Source: Candidatus Cottocaccamicrobium excrementipullorum (GTDB lineage: Bacteria > Bacillota > Clostridia > Lachnospirales > Lachnospiraceae). Taken from it: a DNA stretch of 64,000 bases. Each line of letters opens with the position of its first letter. The first letter of the stretch is position 1. Position numbers and translations under genes: made by a program. The stretch covers positions 124,001 to 188,000 of the forward strand of contig DVFL01000009.1 of the NCBI GenBank assembly GCA_018713255.1, in the 5' to 3' direction. The notes under the pieces were generated by a model. It made no database searches. It was not told where the DNA came from and saw only the letters and a list, made by a program, of their open reading frames with translations. Shown piece after piece: positions 41,633 to 50,608 of this stretch.

Positions 41633-42349
41633 ATGGAAAGAAGCAGAAAACTTTGTTTAGCGGGAATGGTGACGGCGATTTCTCTGAGCTTAAGCGGATG
41701 CCTGGCTCCAGGGCTTACGCAGGAACATCTGCCAGAGGAAACCATAGAGCGGTATGAGGATGCCATTAATGCAATGGATGCAGAGGAAATGCTGGCCTGT
41801 ATGGATGAATCCACACGAAATGCCATGACGGCAGGGCTGGATGTTACCATGGGAATCGTGGGAGCAGTAACCGGGGTTGATCTGGGAATTGAGGCGGAAG
41901 ACCTGATTGATATGATGCCTTTGTTAACGGCCATTGCCGGAGAATACGGGACTTTGGAGAATCCCCAGGTTGATTTTCAGGTTACTAAAACCTTGATTAA
42001 GGGAGATAAAGCCACCGTTTATTTTACCGAAGTCTCGTCAGGTCAGGAGAGTGTAATCAATATGACGAAAGAGGGCGGACAGTGGTATATGACCATGGAC
42101 GTGGTTCTGTTGACTGATGAAGAGGCCGACCGGATTATTATTCCTGGTCAGGAGGAAATTGTTCAAGGAGAAGAAGGTGAAGGAGAAGCCGTCGGTTTGG
42201 GCGGGTTAAGTCTGGAAGATCTCATCAAGCTTCCCTTATCAGAAATCTTTGATTTTGAAAAAATCCAGGAATGGGTTGAGTCTCTCGGCGGGGGAGAGGA
42301 CGCAGAAGGGCTGACGCAAATACTTTTGGAGAAAGTACTTGGCCGGTAG
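41633..42349 (+). CDS. Lipoprotein of unknown function
   Basis: The 238-residue protein has a lipoprotein signal peptide with lipobox LSGC (cysteine at about residue 23). The body starts with an acidic helical segment (ETIERYEDAINAMDAEEMLACM) and a beta-rich part (VDFQVTKTLIKGDKATVYFTEV), which could be an NTF2-like fold, and ends in an acidic, Gly-rich tail. I do not recognise a named family. GGGGGA precedes the ATG. A GCCGGTA/TACCGGC hairpin covers its stop codon (42342-42364), with T residues in the loop rather than after it, so it is not a standard terminator. The metalloprotease gene follows after 70 bp. Confidence 0.7.
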   Translation: MERSRKLCLAGMVTAISLSLSGCLAPGLTQEHLPEETIERYEDAINAMDAEEMLACMDESTRNAMTAGLDVTMGIVGAVTGVDLGIEAEDLIDMMPLLTAIAGEYGTLENPQVDFQVTKTLIKGDKATVYFTEVSSGQESVINMTKEGGQWYMTMDVVLLTDEEADRIIIPGQEEIVQGEEGEGEAVGLGGLSLEDLIKLPLSEIFDFEKIQEWVESLGGGEDAEGLTQILLEKVLGR

Positions 42350-42419
42350 CTTTTTTGTACCGGCAGACGGTGCTTCGAAGCGCTCATAAGAGATCATTCA
42401 GCAAGGGGAAGAAGGGGAA

Positions 42420-45400
42420 ATGAAAAATAAAAGGTCAGGATGGATTTTGCTGCTGATCGTTGCTGCTTCCGTGGTTTGTTCCAGCTGTGGATTGACTGAA
42501 GGCAAGAGGATGCTGGACAAAGCGGCGGAAGAAATTCAAGAATTGGCGGACAGCTTGGAAGAATTGGTGATGAAATGGACGGACAGAGGGGACCAGAGAA
42601 CTGAGGGGCTGGGGCAGGTAATCGCAGTGGAAGAGGATGTGGAAGTTTCTGATTTTTCCCAGGCAAAAAAAGCGGCCGTTCAGCTGGGGCTTTGTGGAAA
42701 CGCCAAAGAGGCAGAGTCTGTGCTGGGGGAGCGTTATCAAGTTCAGGCTGGGGGAGTGACCTGCTATCGCATGGATCAGATCTATGAAGGAATTCCCGTA
42801 TACCGCCGGGGCGTGTCGGTGGTGACGGATGGCGATGGGAAGGTCGATCTGGTTTCTAGCAACTATGCAGAAATTCAAGAGGCGGAAACAGAACCACAGC
42901 TGGATGAGGAAGGTCTTCAAGATGCGCTGAAGGATTATGCGGCGGAGAAATATCCGGAATGGCGGGAGGAAGAGATAAGCTTTACCCGAGACGAGAGCAG
43001 CCCCCTTACGATTTACTGTGATGAGAGCGGCCAGGCGCATTTGGCTTATGTGGGGCAGTTAATGGCAGAAGGATGGGAACTGGAAGGCTGTGAGATTTTA
43101 ATTGATGCATCAGACGGAAAGGTGCTGCTGTCCGTCCCTCTTTATACTGAGGTAGAGAAGGCTGACTTTCGGTATACCTTTTCTCCAGAAGGACACAGGC
43201 TTAATTTTACTTATCCAGTTGCTCTGGAAAAGGCGCCGGAAGGAAAAGACTATTTGATTCAGGACAGCGAGAAGGGATTGTACCTGTATGAAGGAATGGG
43301 CGGAAAAAGTCTGAAGGATGGAGGAAAACTGGATGTGGCTCGATGCTCCGAGGAAGAATTTGTTCAAGTGATTTCGGAGAACCAAAAGCCGGAGGTAAGC
43401 GGAGCTTTGGCCTATATAATGGCGAATGTGGCCTATGATTTTTATGATCAGGTTCTGGAGCGGGAAGGCTATGACGGAATCAATGGCACTACCCGGATTT
43501 TGTATGATTCTTCCATGAACGGCACGCTGGCGGACCGGCTGAATCCCTGGAATGTGATTACCTTTCTGGAAGATGGGAAGAAATCTGCAGTGATCTGTGC
43601 AGGAAGCTGGGCTGATCTGGGGGACTGGAATTTGATTGGCCATGAATATACCCACACGGTAACCTTGCATTTCTTCGGAAATTATGGAAATAATGCGTTG
43701 ATGGAGGGTTACAGTGATGGAATGGCAGAAATGATGGAAGCGTATTTTCTGGAAGAGGACCCGGATTGGGTAAACACAGGAGTAAGCTTTGAGCGGAAGC
43801 TGAGACCAGAGAAGGGGAAGGGAAAGGAAGGAAGCCAGATTTATCAGTACCAATATTATACAGACAAAACGGAATGTCATGATGGAGGAACCATAGTAAC
43901 TTATGTGATGGCTCAGATTTGGGATTCCTGGAGACCGGAAATGGGCGTGAAGGCTGCAGCAGAGATGCTGTCAATGCTGATGTACCGCACTTTGTTTATT
44001 CTTCCTGATTCCTTGGAATATGAGAGTTTTGCCAAGGCGCTGGATGCAACGGCCCAGGCCATGGCGGAGCAGGGAAAGATTACCGTATCTCAGGCGGAAC
44101 ATGTGAGAACGGCTTTAGTGAAGGCCAATATTCCCTTTGAGTCAGCTGATTCAAAAGAGGTTCAGGAAGCGAAAGATGTAATTTCCCAGTACTGTGTTCA
44201 GGTGTTGGACAAGGAAACCGGGGAGCCGGTAGAAGGCGCAGAGGTACAGTTAATACGTACGATCTGGTTTCTCCCGCTGCCGTTTTCCTGGGGAAAAACA
44301 GACGAATATGGCCGCTGCGTTTTTGACCGCTTCCCGGGCAGAGACAAGGTAGAGGTACGAGTTAGGGCTGAGGGATACGAAGAATTGTTGGAGTCCGCGA
44401 CATGGATGGAAACGTATTTTCCCGTTGAGGAGCAAACTGGGGATATATATGAGGCGGTTAATGTGTTATTTATAACACCTGAGGATTATGAAGGAGAAGA
44501 AATTACCGCGCCTGCGGAATCTGAAAAAGAGACGGAGAGCATTCCAGACAAGGAGGAGCCGGCTGATTTGGAAGAAGCCCTGAACAGAAAGCTTGAGGAG
44601 CTTTTGGCGCAGTACGGCCGGATAAGTACGGAAGAAGATTATCTGGCTTCCGGAGAGCCGGGAATCATTACCCAGGTTGTTTCTTCAGAACGGCTCACCG
44701 GAATCCTTATGGATCAAATCGGGGATTATGATGGAGATGGAGCGCCGGAACTTTTGGTTTTCCGTGGAGATGGAGGGGGATATGCAGAAGGCGCCACGAA
44801 TCATTTGACCAGGGTGGAATTTTATTTGACCGTTTATGAAGCGGAAGGGCAGGCGGATGAGATAACGCTAAGAATGCCTGGACTTCCTGACAGCCAATGT
44901 GTGGCCTCACTGCAGCTGTTTCTGGGGGAGCGGCAGGGAAAACCGGTGATCTATCTGGACTATTTATTGAATATGAATGCTCAGTGTTACGGGATTGCCG
45001 GGTTTAAATATGAGAATGGGAGCCTTTCCTTAGTGGGAGGTGTAGAAAATACCGAGTGGCCTTCCTTTGCCGGCGCCTGCGTTTCTGACTCTCTAGAAGA
45101 AGAGACAGGACTTTTTACCCTTTGCGGCCGCCTTTGCCAGGATGAAACTGCAGATACTTCTGCAGGGACAGCAAATCGGCCAGGCTGGTCAACAGGAAAG
45201 GTTTATGATTGGTCCAGGGAAAACAGACAGGATTCTAAGCTGGATGAATATAGGAACCAGTGGAAGGGCGCTTTGGAGGAGATGGGCCTGCAGGTGGTTT
45301 GGTCCCGCTCTTATTTGGATCAGGCAAGGGCGGATGAAGCGTGGATAGAGCAAAGCTGCCGGCGAAGGCCGAAGGAAGGATATGCGTGCTTGGAAGGAGA

Positions 45401-45476
45401 GATGGAAGAGGGGTGCGGCATTTTTTCCAGCATTATGATGGGAGATGGAGTGGCCCTTACCTGCTACAGCAGCTGA
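42420..45476 (+). CDS. M4 (thermolysin-like) metalloprotease lipoprotein with C-terminal accessory domains
   Basis: The 1018-residue protein has a lipoprotein signal (cysteine near residue 23 in VCSSCGL), so it should be anchored outside. An FTP-type propeptide region (about 95-150, MDQIYEGIPVYRRGVSVVT) and a PepSY-like stretch precede the catalytic domain, which has the zinc motif HEYTH (408-412) and a downstream glutamate in LMEGYSDGMAEMM (E429), then CHDGGTIVTYVMAQIWDSW as the late M4 block. After it come a carboxypeptidase-regulatory-like beta domain (about 590-665, VQVLDKETGEPVEGAEVQL) and a C-terminal region with a calcium-type loop DYDGDGAPELLVF. It is likely an autoprocessed surface protease. 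Confidence 0.85.
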   Translation: MKNKRSGWILLLIVAASVVCSSCGLTEGKRMLDKAAEEIQELADSLEELVMKWTDRGDQRTEGLGQVIAVEEDVEVSDFSQAKKAAVQLGLCGNAKEAESVLGERYQVQAGGVTCYRMDQIYEGIPVYRRGVSVVTDGDGKVDLVSSNYAEIQEAETEPQLDEEGLQDALKDYAAEKYPEWREEEISFTRDESSPLTIYCDESGQAHLAYVGQLMAEGWELEGCEILIDASDGKVLLSVPLYTEVEKADFRYTFSPEGHRLNFTYPVALEKAPEGKDYLIQDSEKGLYLYEGMGGKSLKDGGKLDVARCSEEEFVQVISENQKPEVSGALAYIMANVAYDFYDQVLEREGYDGINGTTRILYDSSMNGTLADRLNPWNVITFLEDGKKSAVICAGSWADLGDWNLIGHEYTHTVTLHFFGNYGNNALMEGYSDGMAEMMEAYFLEEDPDWVNTGVSFERKLRPEKGKGKEGSQIYQYQYYTDKTECHDGGTIVTYVMAQIWDSWRPEMGVKAAAEMLSMLMYRTLFILPDSLEYESFAKALDATAQAMAEQGKITVSQAEHVRTALVKANIPFESADSKEVQEAKDVISQYCVQVLDKETGEPVEGAEVQLIRTIWFLPLPFSWGKTDEYGRCVFDRFPGRDKVEVRVRAEGYEELLESATWMETYFPVEEQTGDIYEAVNVLFITPEDYEGEEITAPAESEKETESIPDKEEPADLEEALNRKLEELLAQYGRISTEEDYLASGEPGIITQVVSSERLTGILMDQIGDYDGDGAPELLVFRGDGGGYAEGATNHLTRVEFYLTVYEAEGQADEITLRMPGLPDSQCVASLQLFLGERQGKPVIYLDYLLNMNAQCYGIAGFKYENGSLSLVGGVENTEWPSFAGACVSDSLEEETGLFTLCGRLCQDETADTSAGTANRPGWSTGKVYDWSRENRQDSKLDEYRNQWKGALEEMGLQVVWSRSYLDQARADEAWIEQSCRRRPKEGYACLEGEMEEGCGIFSSIMMGDGVALTCYSS

Positions 45477-45484
45477 GGTTCTTC

Positions 45485-45513
45485 TTGACATTTTGGCAAG
45501 TCTTTGCTAAACT
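45485..45513 (+). promoter_or_regulatory. Promoter of the DEAD-box helicase gene
   Basis: A perfect TTGACA (45485-45490), a 17-bp spacer ending in TGC, and TAAACT (45508-45513). A terminator hairpin lies about 20 bp downstream. Confidence 0.7.
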
Positions 45514-45535
45514 AGACAAGCTGTTTTGGATGTAA

Positions 45536-45581
45536 CGAGGGGATGAAAAGCCTTAGGCGGTTTCATCCTCTCGTTTTTGTG
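45536..45581 (+). terminator. Intrinsic terminator in the DEAD-box leader
   Basis: CGAGGGGATGAAA (45536-45548) pairs over 13 bp (one G-U) with TTTCATCCTCTCG (45561-45573), followed by TTTTTGTGT. It lies between the promoter at 45485 and the start codon at 45615, so it can act as an attenuator of the helicase gene as well as terminate the protease transcript. Confidence 0.85.
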
Positions 45582-45614
45582 TACACTATGGAAAAGAAAG
45601 GAATTTATTATCAT

Positions 45615-47327
45615 ATGGAAACAATTCGTTTTGAAGAACTGAACTTAAGTGATGCCATTCTCCGGGCAGTGACGGATATGGGATTCGAGGCGGCATCTCC
45701 GATTCAGGCCCAGGCGATTCCTGCTCAGTTAGAGGGAAGAGATATGATCGGTCAGGCCCAGACGGGAACGGGGAAAACGGCGGCCTTTGGCATTCCTCTT
45801 CTGCAGAAAATTGATCCGGAAAATAAGAAGATCCAGGCGATTGTGCTTCTTCCCACCAGGGAACTGGCGATTCAGGTGGCAGAGGAAGTGCGCCGGCTGG
45901 CGAAATTTATGCATGGAATTAAAGTCCTTCCTGTTTACGGAGGCCAGGATATTGTGCGTCAGATCCGTTCCTTAAAAGACGGGGTTCAGGTGGTGATCGG
46001 AACTCCAGGACGGGTGATGGACCATATGCGCCGGAAAACTATTCGGGTGGATCAGGTACACACGGTGGTGCTGGATGAGGCGGATGAGATGCTGAATATG
46101 GGATTTTTGGAGGATATGGAAACGATTTTAGGACAGCTTCCCCAGGAACGGCAGACCGTGATGTTTTCTGCTACCATGCCTCCGGCTATTGCAGAGATTG
46201 CCCGGAAATTTCAGACCGATCCAGTGATGGTTCGTGTAGTGAAAAAGGAACTTACGGTGCCTAAGGTGATCCAGTACTATTATGAAGTGAAGCCGAAGAA
46301 TAAGGTGGAGGTACTCTGCCGTCTGCTGGACCTTTATTCTCCTAAGCTTTCTGTAGTTTTCTGCAACACCAAAAAGGGAGTGGACGAGCTGGTGCTGGCC
46401 CTTCAGGGAAGAGGGTATTTTGCAGAAGGGCTTCATGGGGATTTAAAGCAGGAACAGAGGGACCGGGTAATGAATGGATTCCGGAACGGCCGTACGGAGA
46501 TTTTGGTAGCGACTGACGTGGCGGCCAGAGGAATTGATGTGGATGACGTGGAGGCGGTCTTTAACTACGATATTCCCCAGGACGACGAGTATTACGTTCA
46601 CCGAATCGGCCGCACCGGCCGGGCAGGAAGAGAAGGCAAAGCTTTCAGCCTGGTAGTGGGCAAGGAGGTTTATAAGCTTCGGGATATTCAGCGTTACTGC
46701 AAGACTAAAATTATTCCTCAGGCCATTCCTTCTCTGGATGATATTACAGACATCAAGGTAGAAAAAATCATGGATCAAGTCCGGGATATGCTGGAAGGCA
46801 GCGATTTAAGCCAGATGGTGAACGTGATTGAGCAGAAATTAATTGAGGAAGATTATACGGCTCTGGACCTGGCTGCGGCATTATTAAAAATGCAGATGGG
46901 TGAGGATAATGAAGACATTATTGATAACTTTGAGCCGGCCCGTTCTTTAGATGAGCTGGACCGCTACAGCCGGAGCGGACGCCGCTATGGAAGAGATGGA
47001 AGAGAAAACCTGAGGGGCGGCAGAAGCCGCAGAAGAGGCGCTGTGGACCGGGCGGCCATTGATTACGTGGTGGGAGACGATATGGCTCGTCTTTTTGTAA
47101 ACATCGGCCGGAATCAGAATGTAAGCCCGGGAGATATTCTGGGAGCTGTTGCAGGAGAGTCTGGGATTCCTGGACGGGTAGTGGGAAGTATTGATATGTA
47201 TGACGGCTATACCTTTGTGGAGGTGCCCAGAAAGTACTCAGATCAGGTGCTTAAGGCCATGGAAAATGCAAAAATCAAAGGAAAGAAAATCCGTATTGAG
47301 CGGGCTAACGGCAGAGACCGGAGATAG
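45615..47327 (+). CDS. DEAD-box ATP-dependent RNA helicase with DbpA-type RNA-binding domain
   Basis: The 570-residue helicase has the Q motif (PIQAQAIPAQL), motif I AQTGTGKT (48-55), motif II VLDEADEM, motif III SATMP, and motifs V/VI VATDVAARGIDVDDV and HRIGRTGRAGREG. After a basic Arg/Gly stretch (about 455-490) a DbpA-like RNA-binding domain (about 490-565, LFVNIGRNQNVSPGDIL) completes the CsdA/DeaD layout used in ribosome assembly and cold adaptation. The frame extends to 45543; METIRFEELNLSD at 45615 is the family-like start, though AAAGGA is about 12 nt upstream. The leader holds a terminator, suggesting regulated readthrough. Confidence 0.92.
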   Translation: METIRFEELNLSDAILRAVTDMGFEAASPIQAQAIPAQLEGRDMIGQAQTGTGKTAAFGIPLLQKIDPENKKIQAIVLLPTRELAIQVAEEVRRLAKFMHGIKVLPVYGGQDIVRQIRSLKDGVQVVIGTPGRVMDHMRRKTIRVDQVHTVVLDEADEMLNMGFLEDMETILGQLPQERQTVMFSATMPPAIAEIARKFQTDPVMVRVVKKELTVPKVIQYYYEVKPKNKVEVLCRLLDLYSPKLSVVFCNTKKGVDELVLALQGRGYFAEGLHGDLKQEQRDRVMNGFRNGRTEILVATDVAARGIDVDDVEAVFNYDIPQDDEYYVHRIGRTGRAGREGKAFSLVVGKEVYKLRDIQRYCKTKIIPQAIPSLDDITDIKVEKIMDQVRDMLEGSDLSQMVNVIEQKLIEEDYTALDLAAALLKMQMGEDNEDIIDNFEPARSLDELDRYSRSGRRYGRDGRENLRGGRSRRRGAVDRAAIDYVVGDDMARLFVNIGRNQNVSPGDILGAVAGESGIPGRVVGSIDMYDGYTFVEVPRKYSDQVLKAMENAKIKGKKIRIERANGRDRR

Positions 47328-47340
47328 ATGACTTCTCTTC

Positions 47341-47369
47341 TTGACGGCAGGAGACTGGCTGGGTATACT
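47341..47369 (+). promoter_or_regulatory. Promoter of nagA
   Basis: TTGACG (47341-47346), a 17-bp spacer and TATACT (47364-47369), about 30 bp before the start codon and just after the helicase stop. Confidence 0.78.
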
Positions 47370-47400
47370 TAAGCTAAATGCGTCAACAAGGAGGGAAATT

Positions 47401-48546
47401 ATGGTATTACAGAGCAAACGAGTGTGGATTGCCGGCCAGTTTATTCCGGCGCAGCTTCTAGTAGAGGGAGGAAAGATCATTCAGATTCTGCCTTATGGCA
47501 AAGAGAAGGCAGATATGGATTACGGCGAGCTGAGAATGGTTCCCGGATTCATTGACGTTCATACTCATGGAGCTTATGGATTTGATACGAATGACGGGGA
47601 GCCGGAGGGACTGAGAAACTGGATGAAGAGGATTCCAGAGGAAGGCGTTACGTCTATTCTTCCAACCACCGTTACCCAGATGCCGGATGTACTGACCAAA
47701 GCGGTAGCCAATGTGGCTAAGGTGGCAGAGGAAGGATACGAAGGCGCGGAGATTCTGGGCATTCATTTTGAAGGTCCCTATCTGGATATGGAGTATAAAG
47801 GAGCACAGCCTCCGGAAGCTATCGCCAAGGCTACAGTGGAACAGTTTAAACTGTATCAGAAAGCGGCTAAGGGGATGATCCGATACATTACGCTGGCTCC
47901 CGAGCACGATGAAGACTTTGCTCTTACCCGGTACTGCCGCGATACAGGAGTTGTGGTGAGCATGGGTCATTCCTCAGCTTCCTACGAGACTGCTCTGATG
48001 GGGATTGCCAACGGCGCAACGTCTATGACTCATGTATACAACGGTATGACGGGATATCATCACCGGAACCAGGGGCTGGTGAATGCAGCTTTCCGGGTGA
48101 GAGAGATTTTTGGAGAGATTATCTGCGATGGCTGCCATTCTGATGTAAATGCATTGAATGTATACTTTACGGCTAAAGGCAGGGACTTTGGCATCATGAT
48201 CAGTGATTCTCTCAGAGCGAAACATTGTCCTCCAGGAGGAGATTATACTCTGGGCGGTCATGCCATTGAAATCGGAGAGGATGGATTGGCCAGACTGAAG
48301 GGGACCTCCACCATTGCAGGAAGCACTTTATATATGAATCGCGGATTAAAGATTTTAGTAGAGCAGGCCCAGGTGCCTTTTGACGCCGCATTAAATTCCT
48401 GCACAGCGAACCCCGCAAGATGTCTTGGTGTGGATCGCCGAAAAGGTTATCTGCGGGCGGGATATGATGCAGATATTGTGGTGCTCAAGGATGATTATTC
48501 CGTGGTTCAGACGTACTGCCGGGGAAAAGCGATGGTTGAAGTTTAA
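47401..48546 (+). CDS. nagA: N-acetylglucosamine-6-phosphate deacetylase
   Basis: NagA removes acetate from GlcNAc-6-phosphate, feeding amino-sugar breakdown and cell-wall recycling. The 381-residue amidohydrolase has PGFIDVHTHGAYG, GIHFEGPYLD, VSMGHSSASYE, THVYNGM, ICDGCHSDV and the catalytic Asp in ISDSLRAKHCPPGG. The frame begins at 47341, but AAGGAGG just before the ATG at 47401 sets the start, and the longer version would cover the promoter. No nagB or PTS gene is adjacent. A strong terminator follows. Confidence 0.95.
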   Translation: MVLQSKRVWIAGQFIPAQLLVEGGKIIQILPYGKEKADMDYGELRMVPGFIDVHTHGAYGFDTNDGEPEGLRNWMKRIPEEGVTSILPTTVTQMPDVLTKAVANVAKVAEEGYEGAEILGIHFEGPYLDMEYKGAQPPEAIAKATVEQFKLYQKAAKGMIRYITLAPEHDEDFALTRYCRDTGVVVSMGHSSASYETALMGIANGATSMTHVYNGMTGYHHRNQGLVNAAFRVREIFGEIICDGCHSDVNALNVYFTAKGRDFGIMISDSLRAKHCPPGGDYTLGGHAIEIGEDGLARLKGTSTIAGSTLYMNRGLKILVEQAQVPFDAALNSCTANPARCLGVDRRKGYLRAGYDADIVVLKDDYSVVQTYCRGKAMVEV

Positions 48547-48559
48547 AGATGATTTTTAG

Positions 48560-48592
48560 AAAGGATGCAGAATTTCTGCATCCTTTTTTTGT
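48560..48592 (+). terminator. nagA terminator
   Basis: AAAGGATGCAGAA pairs with TTCTGCATCCTTT, followed by TTTTG. Confidence 0.92.
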
Positions 48593-48597
48593 GGGGA

Positions 48598-48663
48598 TTT
48601 ACCTGAACTTTACAAAAGCTATACATAAACCTGCTTTCACAACGGAAAAAAATTTCGTATACT
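48598..48663 (+). promoter_or_regulatory. pst promoter with Pho-box-like repeats
   Basis: TTTACC (48598-48603), TTTACA (48609-48614) and TATACA (48620-48625) repeat with exact 11-bp phasing, the pattern of PhoP binding sites in Firmicutes. They end just upstream of a promoter with TTTCAC (48635-48640), a 17-bp spacer and TATACT (48658-48663). This predicts induction by phosphate starvation. Confidence 0.8.
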
Positions 48664-48708
48664 CCAACATGTAAAGAAACGAGATACCAATAATCGGAGG
48701 AGAGAATT

Positions 48709-49623
48709 ATGAAAAAGAGATCATTAGCAATCGTCTGCTCTGCCATTCTGGCAATGGGCGCCTTAGCAGGATGCGGCAGCAATGCGCAGGAAACCACGGC
48801 GGCGTCGGCTGAGACGACTGCTGCTAAAGCGGCTGACGGTACTGCTGCCGCAGAGACGGAAACGCAGGAAGAAGCTGCTGAGGATTTAAGCGGTTCCATC
48901 AGCATGGTGGGTTCCACTTCTATGGAAAAGTTTGCAAACGCGTTAAGCGAAGTATTTATGGAAAAGTATCCGAACGTTACGGTTCAGGCAGAGTTCGTAG
49001 GTTCCGGCGCCGGCATTGAAGCGGTAAACAATGGAAGCGCAGATATTGGAAATTCCTCCCGTAACCTGACAGATGAGGAGAAGGCTGAAGGAATTGCGGA
49101 GAATATCGTAGCGATCGACGGAATCGCCGTTGTGGTTGATCCGGCGAACACCGCAGCAGACCTGACGAAACAGCAGTTAACCGACATTTACTCTGGGGCG
49201 GTGACCAACTGGAGCGAAGTCGGCGGTTCTGATTCTCCAATTGTTGTCGTAGGACGTGAGGCAGGTTCCGGCACCCGAAGCGCATTCGAGGAAATCTTAG
49301 GTCTGGAAGATGCCTGCGCATACAGCAGCGAGCTGGATTCCACCGGCGCGGTAATGGCAAGAGTTGCATCCACTCCTGGAGCCATTGGATACGTATCTCT
49401 GGATGTACTGGATGATACGGTAAAGGCCTTAAATCTGGAGGGAGTTGAACCCACCGCCGAGAATATTAAGTCTGGAAGTTATTTCTTAAGCCGTCCGTTC
49501 GTGATGGCCACCAAGGGCGAGATCAGCGAGCAGAATGAGCTGGTGCAGGCGTTGTTTGATTTTGTGTATTCTGATGAAGGCGATCAGGTTATTCAGGCCG
49601 TAGGCCTTATTTCTACCCGTTAG
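48709..49623 (+). CDS. pstS: Phosphate ABC transporter substrate-binding lipoprotein
   Basis: The 304-residue lipoprotein has signal MKKRSLAIVCSAILAMGALAGC split at C22, a Thr/Ala/Glu-rich linker (about 25-60), and a PstS-type binding domain with the phosphate-contacting GSTSMEKF, VGSGAGIEAV, ADIGNSSRNL and GREAGSGTRSAFEE segments. It captures phosphate outside the cell for PstCAB. GGAGGAG precedes the ATG. It is the first gene of pstSCAB-phoU. Confidence 0.96.
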   Translation: MKKRSLAIVCSAILAMGALAGCGSNAQETTAASAETTAAKAADGTAAAETETQEEAAEDLSGSISMVGSTSMEKFANALSEVFMEKYPNVTVQAEFVGSGAGIEAVNNGSADIGNSSRNLTDEEKAEGIAENIVAIDGIAVVVDPANTAADLTKQQLTDIYSGAVTNWSEVGGSDSPIVVVGREAGSGTRSAFEEILGLEDACAYSSELDSTGAVMARVASTPGAIGYVSLDVLDDTVKALNLEGVEPTAENIKSGSYFLSRPFVMATKGEISEQNELVQALFDFVYSDEGDQVIQAVGLISTR

Positions 49624-49650
49624 TTAGTTGTTCATTAAAAGGAGAAAGCC

Positions 49651-50586
49651 ATGAACGAATCATTTTCCATCTTTTCACATCATGGCAGCAAATCCGGCGT
49701 TGAAAGAGCTGCTGAGGTAATCTTTACCGTATGCGGCTTTTTCGCTGTATTGGCTGTTGCTTCTATTACGTTGTACATGATTATCAGCGGTGTGCCGGCT
49801 CTGTTCCAGGTTGGAATTCTGGATATTCTTTTTGGAACAGTATGGGCGCCTACTGCGGCGGATCCCAGCTATGGAATTTTATATGTTATTTTGACTTCTA
49901 TTGTGGGAACATTCTTAGCAATCCTCATTGGCGTGCCCATCGGAGTGCTGACGGCTGTATTTCTGGCAGAGGTTGCTCCGAAAAAGCTGGCTAATGTGGT
50001 TCGTCCGGCGGTAGAACTTCTGGCAGGCATTCCATCGGTAATTTATGGTCTGCTTGGCCTTTTGATTCTGAATCCTTTAATGTATAAGCTGGAATTAAAA
50101 ATTTTTGCCGGCAGTGAAACTCATCAGTTTACCGGCGGCGCCAATTTGATTTCCGCTGTTCTGGTTCTGGCGGTGATGATCCTGCCTACTGTAATTAATA
50201 TCAGCGAGTCTGCGCTCCGGTCAGTGCCTGCCCATTTAAAGAGCGCCTCTCTGGCCCTTGGGGCAACTCATATCCAGACGATTTTCAAGGTGATTATTCC
50301 GGCGGCAAGATCTGGTATTGTGACGGCCATTGTTCTTGGCATCGGCCGCGCCATTGGAGAAGCCATGGCGATCAGTCTTGTGTCTGGTTCTGCTGTGAGC
50401 CTTCCTCTGCCGTTTAATTCGGTTCGGTTTTTGACTACGGCTATTGTATCAGAGATGTCTTATTCCTCCGGTCTCCACCGGCAGGTGCTCTTTACCATCG
50501 GTTTGGTGCTGTTTGTGTTCATTATGATCATTAATTCCAGTCTGACCCGGTTATTAAAGAAGAGCAATGTGGAAGAGGATAAGTAG
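49651..50586 (+). CDS. pstC: Phosphate ABC transporter permease PstC
   Basis: The 311-residue membrane permease has about six transmembrane segments and the coupling-loop region ESALRSVPAHLKSASLALGAT that contacts PstB, followed by IIPAARSGIVTAIVLGIGRAIGEAMA. The gene starts 27 bp after pstS with AAAGGAG. It forms the channel with PstA. Confidence 0.95.
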   Translation: MNESFSIFSHHGSKSGVERAAEVIFTVCGFFAVLAVASITLYMIISGVPALFQVGILDILFGTVWAPTAADPSYGILYVILTSIVGTFLAILIGVPIGVLTAVFLAEVAPKKLANVVRPAVELLAGIPSVIYGLLGLLILNPLMYKLELKIFAGSETHQFTGGANLISAVLVLAVMILPTVINISESALRSVPAHLKSASLALGATHIQTIFKVIIPAARSGIVTAIVLGIGRAIGEAMAISLVSGSAVSLPLPFNSVRFLTTAIVSEMSYSSGLHRQVLFTIGLVLFVFIMIINSSLTRLLKKSNVEEDK

Positions 50587-50608
50587 GGAAAAGAAAGGTG
50601 AAGGAAAT

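Noticed and set aside
43110-43880. 256-residue minus-strand ORF inside the metalloprotease gene
   Set aside because: Antisense to a conserved protease including its HEYTH motif; no independent support.
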